64,000 nucleotides of DNA, taken from contig NZ_LWQT01000040.1 in NCBI RefSeq assembly GCF_001650715.1, positions 1 to 64,000 on the forward strand. The letters are read 5' to 3'. Every line of letters starts with the position of its first letter. The stretch's first letter is position 1. Position numbers and translations under genes: made by a program. Under the pieces are notes generated by a model that was given only the letters and a program-made list of their open reading frames with translations, did not search any database and was not told the origin of the DNA. Below, in pieces: positions 60,788-64,000 of the stretch. The stretch comes from Paramagnetospirillum marisnigri. Its GTDB lineage: Bacteria > Pseudomonadota > Alphaproteobacteria > Rhodospirillales > Magnetospirillaceae.

Positions 60788-62206
60788 TCAGATGCGGTAG
60801 CCCAGCCGCACGCTGCCCCAATGGCGTCCCTGGACGGTAATGGGGGCCGAGACGTCCTTCATCATCACGAATTTGCCGCCGCCCATGTCGCGCCGATAGG
60901 TCTGCAACAGGAAACTCTTGGTATTGCGCCCGGCATTGAGGCCGGTGCGGTCGTTGAAGATTCGGCGGTTGCGGCAATTGGCGTTGTTCCACACCGGGTC
61001 GGCGCCCTGGGGCTGCGACACCCGCTTGTTATGGGTGGGAATGAAGCCGTTGCGGTCGCAGGAACAGCAAAACGCCACCCGCTCGTCCAGGGTCAGATTG
61101 GCTTCCTGGAATTCAGGCAGCACCTGATCCGTGAAATTGACGAACTTCGTCATATGCTGCACCGGATTGCTGCCGGGGATGGGCTGATAGGATTCATCGA
61201 ACAGGTCGGCAAGGCTGATGCGGCCCTTGGCCACCGCCTCCTCGAAGGTCAGCGAAACCTTGCGGGCGGTCTCGCACACCGTCTCGATGAACGGCGTGTC
61301 AGCGGTGCGGAAGCCCGAGGCGGCGATGTAGCACATCAGTTCCTCGGAATTGCCCAGCAGCGACGAGATGCGTTCGTCGGCCTTGAGCAAGCTTTCCGTG
61401 GTCATGGCCACGCCTTCAAAGAACTTGTCGATCTCAGCCATGACGTCCTGGCACTGGGACAGGGACTGCGAGGCGGCCTGGGAGATGTCTCCCACCTTGG
61501 CCTCCACCGAGTCGATGGCCTGGCCGAACACCGAGACGGCATTGTTGATGACGCCGACGCCCGAGCCGACCGAATCGGCCATCTTCAGGGTGTCGGTGGA
61601 AGTCTCGATCAGGGTGGTGACCGATCCGGACAGGTTCTGCACCGTATTGTCGATGCCGGTGGTCACATCGGCGGTCTGGCGCGCCAGGGTCTTGACCTCG
61701 GTGGCGACCACGGCGAAGCCCTTGCCGGCATCACCTGCCCGCGCCGCCTCGATGGTGGCGTTCAATGCCAGAAGATTGGTCTGACGCGCGATCTTCTGGA
61801 TATTGCGCGACATGGAGCTGACTTCGCCCAGCGCGCCTTCCAGGCCTTCCAATTGCTGCTCGATACCCTGGACCGCGCCCACCAGGGTGTTGACCCCCGC
61901 CAGGGCTGAATCGATGGTCTGGAGCGAGTCGGCGGATTGTTGCCCCGCCTGAAGGGTCAATGTCCGGGTTTCCTGCCCCGCCACATCGATCAGGCCGATG
62001 GTGTCGACCATGGCATGGGCGATGCTTTTCAGATGGGAAAAAAGTTGTTCCTGATGTTTGACGAAGCGGGTCAGCCCGTCCATGGTGCCCGCGATGTCGG
62101 CCACCTCGAGACTGAGGCTATCAATCCGCTTGAGAACTTCCGTCGCGAAGGAATCAGCGCTTTCCCGCGCCGGGGAATCCCCGCCGTCCAGACCTGCCAT
62201 GTTCAT
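60788..62206 (-). CDS. soluble methyl-accepting chemotaxis protein with C-terminal sensor domain
   Basis: This 472-residue protein has no membrane segment. The chemoreceptor signalling domain comes first: the hairpin tip resembles [21 protein letters not shown] near residue 150, within a coiled coil of about residues 25-270. The C-terminal 170 residues form a sensor-like domain with CCSC (FCCSCDRNG) and [13 protein letters not shown], ending [12 protein letters not shown]. The cysteines could bind metal or sense redox state. ATG 62206 follows GGGAG. It is convergent with the ParA-like gene, with a 10-base gap. Confidence 0.9.
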   Translation of the reverse strand: MNMAGLDGGDSPARESADSFATEVLKRIDSLSLEVADIAGTMDGLTRFVKHQEQLFSHLKSIAHAMVDTIGLIDVAGQETRTLTLQAGQQSADSLQTIDSALAGVNTLVGAVQGIEQQLEGLEGALGEVSSMSRNIQKIARQTNLLALNATIEAARAGDAGKGFAVVATEVKTLARQTADVTTGIDNTVQNLSGSVTTLIETSTDTLKMADSVGSGVGVINNAVSVFGQAIDSVEAKVGDISQAASQSLSQCQDVMAEIDKFFEGVAMTTESLLKADERISSLLGNSEELMCYIAASGFRTADTPFIETVCETARKVSLTFEEAVAKGRISLADLFDESYQPIPGSNPVQHMTKFVNFTDQVLPEFQEANLTLDERVAFCCSCDRNGFIPTHNKRVSQPQGADPVWNNANCRNRRIFNDRTGLNAGRNTKSFLLQTYRRDMGGGKFVMMKDVSAPITVQGRHWGSVRLGYRI

Positions 62207-62295
62207 TGTCTCCCGGAACATATGCGCCAGTGGCGGCACTTCTATTCGAGTCCCTTAACCACTATAGGCAATAAACCCCATCGTCCCGGCATGCG

Positions 62296-62532
62296 TCAAT
62301 CAGAATGGGGAGGTCGGGATTGGAAACGCCTGACCGTTACGGGTAGGGAAGATGCCTCCCCCTCCTCTTTCGAAGGCTGGGCCACGGCAGCCGGTCCCGG
62401 GCGATTCTTCGCCTGATTGGTGAAGCGAAAGCGCCCCGCCAGCACACACCCCTTCATCCCGGGGTCGCAGGGCCGCCCCGCCACCTTGCCGCAACGCCCG
62501 TCGGTTTCATGCGCACATCCCCAACCGCTCAT
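62296..62532 (-). CDS. small Cys-containing hypothetical protein, 78 residues
   Basis: The frame starts MSGWGCAHETDGRCGKVAGR, with GGAGG seven bases before ATG 62532. It has four cysteines in its first 30 residues (about 6, 14, 22, 29) that could bind a metal, followed by a basic, Pro-rich, probably unfolded tail. I do not recognise the family. It begins 11 bases after the larger gene at 62544 ends, so the two are probably co-transcribed. Confidence 0.55.
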   Translation of the reverse strand: MSGWGCAHETDGRCGKVAGRPCDPGMKGCVLAGRFRFTNQAKNRPGPAAVAQPSKEEGEASSLPVTVRRFQSRPPHSD

Positions 62533-62543
62533 TCCGGCCTCCG

Positions 62544-64000
62544 TCAGATTCGTCCCAGCGGCAATGGCGCCGCGCCCTGCGGCTTGCCACCGTCCGGCGC
62601 GGCCGGAGGATTGGCGACGGACTTCATCAGTTTGACGATCTCGTCGCGGGACTTGGCCGCCGCATCCACGATGGGGCGGAAACCGCCAGTATCGGCAATT
62701 CTGTCCAACAATGCCTTGATGTGGGCCAAGTTGACCAGCGCGGCCTCGCGCCGGGCGGGTCCGAACCCGTCCACCATCCTGCGGGCATGGACAGGCATGC
62801 GGCGCAGCAACCCCAGTCGGCGGCCGGACAGAACCTTGAACTCCATCACCCGTGCCAGCAGGTCGATATTATGGCCAGGATGGATGCTTTCGAAGAGATG
62901 CTCGACCAACTCTATCTCGCCGAAATCCAGACTGAGGAAATTGATCTGCGATGCCTGCCACGCGGCGATGAAATCGGCGATGGCGGCCAGCCTCTGCACC
63001 ATGGCGTCCTGGAACACCCGGGCGTCGAGCATGCGCCAGGCCTTGGCCGAGGCCATGGGCAGTTTTCCGGGCAGGCCGAAATTGCGCGACAGGTTGATGC
63101 AGACCGCCAACAGGGCGCGGCTGTCGATGTTCTTTGCCCCGCGCGGCCAGCATTCATGCAGCAGGTCCTGGGCCACGAAATCATCGGCAGGCGTCAGCAG
63201 CAACCGGGCCAGGGCATCGATGCGATCCGGCATCTCAAGGGAACCCGCTCCCTCGGGCGTGGCGGCGGCGATCAGCTTGACCATGTCGTCAAGGGCCATT
63301 TCCACCGATGGCTGTTGCGGCGGTGGCACGAAGCGCTCATCCAGCACCAGCACGTCCTGATCGTCGTCCGATGGTGCATATTCGCCCGAATCGCCTTCGC
63401 CGGACAGACCAGCGGAGCCAGGCTCCTGCGGCGATGCCCCGGCCGAGGTCTGGGACTCCATCAGGGCCGCCAGGACGCCTTCCAACAATTCTCGATTGCT
63501 GGGCTGCGACGCCCCATCCCCGGCCCTGGCCTCCGACACGATGGGCTGATCCGTGGCGATGCCTTGCGCAGACAAGGCATTGAGCACCTGGAGCAGAAGA
63601 TGCTCGCCATTGGATGAGGATGGGTCTGACCCGAGTCCTGGATTGGGCTGGGGATTGGGCTGGGGATTGGGCTGGGGATCGGCCGTCGAGGCCAGTGGAA
63701 CCAGGCCCCCCCCCTTGCCGTCATCCTCGGCCACTTCGTCCGCCAGCAGGGCTTCGATATCAATTTCCGTCGCCAATGCTGGCTTTGGAGTGACCGGAGG
63801 AACCTTTGCCACCATGTCCGGAACCGGGACATCATCCTCGGCCTCGTCCGCCAGCAATGCCTCGATATCAATCTCGGCGTCAGGTTTCGCCGCCGGAACC
63901 TCCACCTCCATGTCCAGGACCAGGACGTCGTCCTCGTCCTCCGCCTCGTCCGCCAGCAACGCCTCGATATCAATCTCGGTGTCAGGCTTCGCCGCCGGAA
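62544..64000 (-). CDS. large acidic repeat protein, cut by the right edge
   Basis: The open frame reaches the window end without a start, leaving 485 codons. The visible N-terminal part holds three copies of an acidic repeat with the core EIDIEALLADE. A Gln/Pro/Asn tract (QPNPQPNPQPNP) and a long acidic linker follow. The last 260 residues are a folded helical domain (MALDDMVKLIAAATPEGAG onwards) with LLHECWPRGAKNIDSRALLAVCINLSRNFG. I do not recognise the family. Acidic repeats with a globular end suggest a scaffold or binding protein. The full length is unknown. Confidence 0.7.
   Translation of the reverse strand, partial: PAAKPDTEIDIEALLADEAEDEDDVLVLDMEVEVPAAKPDAEIDIEALLADEAEDDVPVPDMVAKVPPVTPKPALATEIDIEALLADEVAEDDGKGGGLVPLASTADPQPNPQPNPQPNPGLGSDPSSSNGEHLLLQVLNALSAQGIATDQPIVSEARAGDGASQPSNRELLEGVLAALMESQTSAGASPQEPGSAGLSGEGDSGEYAPSDDDQDVLVLDERFVPPPQQPSVEMALDDMVKLIAAATPEGAGSLEMPDRIDALARLLLTPADDFVAQDLLHECWPRGAKNIDSRALLAVCINLSRNFGLPGKLPMASAKAWRMLDARVFQDAMVQRLAAIADFIAAWQASQINFLSLDFGEIELVEHLFESIHPGHNIDLLARVMEFKVLSGRRLGLLRRMPVHARRMVDGFGPARREAALVNLAHIKALLDRIADTGGFRPIVDAAAKSRDEIVKLMKSVANPPAAPDGGKPQGAAPLPLGRI
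63641..63676. repeat. 12-base tandem repeat coding for Pro-rich tract
   Basis: GATTGGGCTGGG occurs three times in a row. In frame on the minus strand it encodes NPQP repeats in the acidic repeat protein. It could change copy number by slippage. Confidence 0.75.

Noticed and set aside
1-64000. Magnetosome, phage, plasmid or integron genes
   Set aside because: No mam/mms-like, integrase, transposase, terminase or replication genes were found among the translated frames.

Overview
This window is GC-rich DNA, with an AT-rich patch near 500-720, from a free-living alphaproteobacterium of the Rhodospirillales. Gene content (clade II N2O reductase, MenA/MenG, many PAS, c-di-GMP and hemerythrin sensors, a DUF294/CBS protein beside an ActP-type DUF485 gene) fits Magnetospirillum or Paramagnetospirillum best. 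That assignment is from memory of those genomes, not from a search. There are no rRNA or tRNA genes, CRISPR arrays, transposase genes, phage genes or magnetosome genes. The window reads as chromosomal core and respiratory DNA.

Layout. 1-5.5 kb: end of an acetate-permease locus (DUF485, a CBS/DUF294 signalling protein, a membrane PAS/exonuclease fusion) and a GntR regulator with a perfect dyad upstream. 5.5-9.4 kb: a TPR/glycosyltransferase-like protein, an orphan TolC and a small membrane protein. 9.6-19.4 kb: a glycogen operon (glgB, glgX, malQ, glgP) with a DUF433/DUF5615 toxin-antitoxin pair between glgB and glgX. 19.4-25.2 kb: an inverted-repeat element, msrPQ, an M48 protease, a DUF898 protein and an acrylyl-CoA reductase-like enzyme.

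25.2-40.2 kb is the centrepiece: a clade II nitrous oxide respiration operon. Its order is nosZ, two dihaem cytochromes c, a NosB-like membrane protein, nosD, nosG, nosH, nosF, nosL, nosY. Without a break it continues through stop/start overlaps into ubiE/menG, menA and a bile-acid/sodium-symporter-family gene. So the last two menaquinone steps are translationally coupled to the machinery that would take electrons from menaquinol. A strong intrinsic terminator directly after nosZ could set its expression apart. Divergent from nosZ, across an FNR/NNR-like box, are sco and tlpA. Facing them are PCuAC and DUF2946 genes with a better FNR box upstream. Together these look like copper supply for the CuA site.

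40.2-48.9 kb is sensory: a cNMP-EAL protein, a CZB-GGDEF cyclase and a Csp-type copper storage protein in one operon. Next come an 874-residue metallo-beta-lactamase/cNMP/hemerythrin fusion and a PAS histidine kinase. 48.9-51.6 kb: a second inverted-repeat element and two tandem paralogues of unknown function behind a perfect CRP-type palindrome. 51.6-64 kb: housekeeping and cell-biology genes (map, sfsA, an NDUFAF5-like methyltransferase, comF, grxC, a nitrilase-family hydrolase, a DsbA-like protein, purB, an LdtR-like regulator), a membrane-anchored ParA-like ATPase, a soluble chemoreceptor and an acidic repeat protein cut by the right edge.
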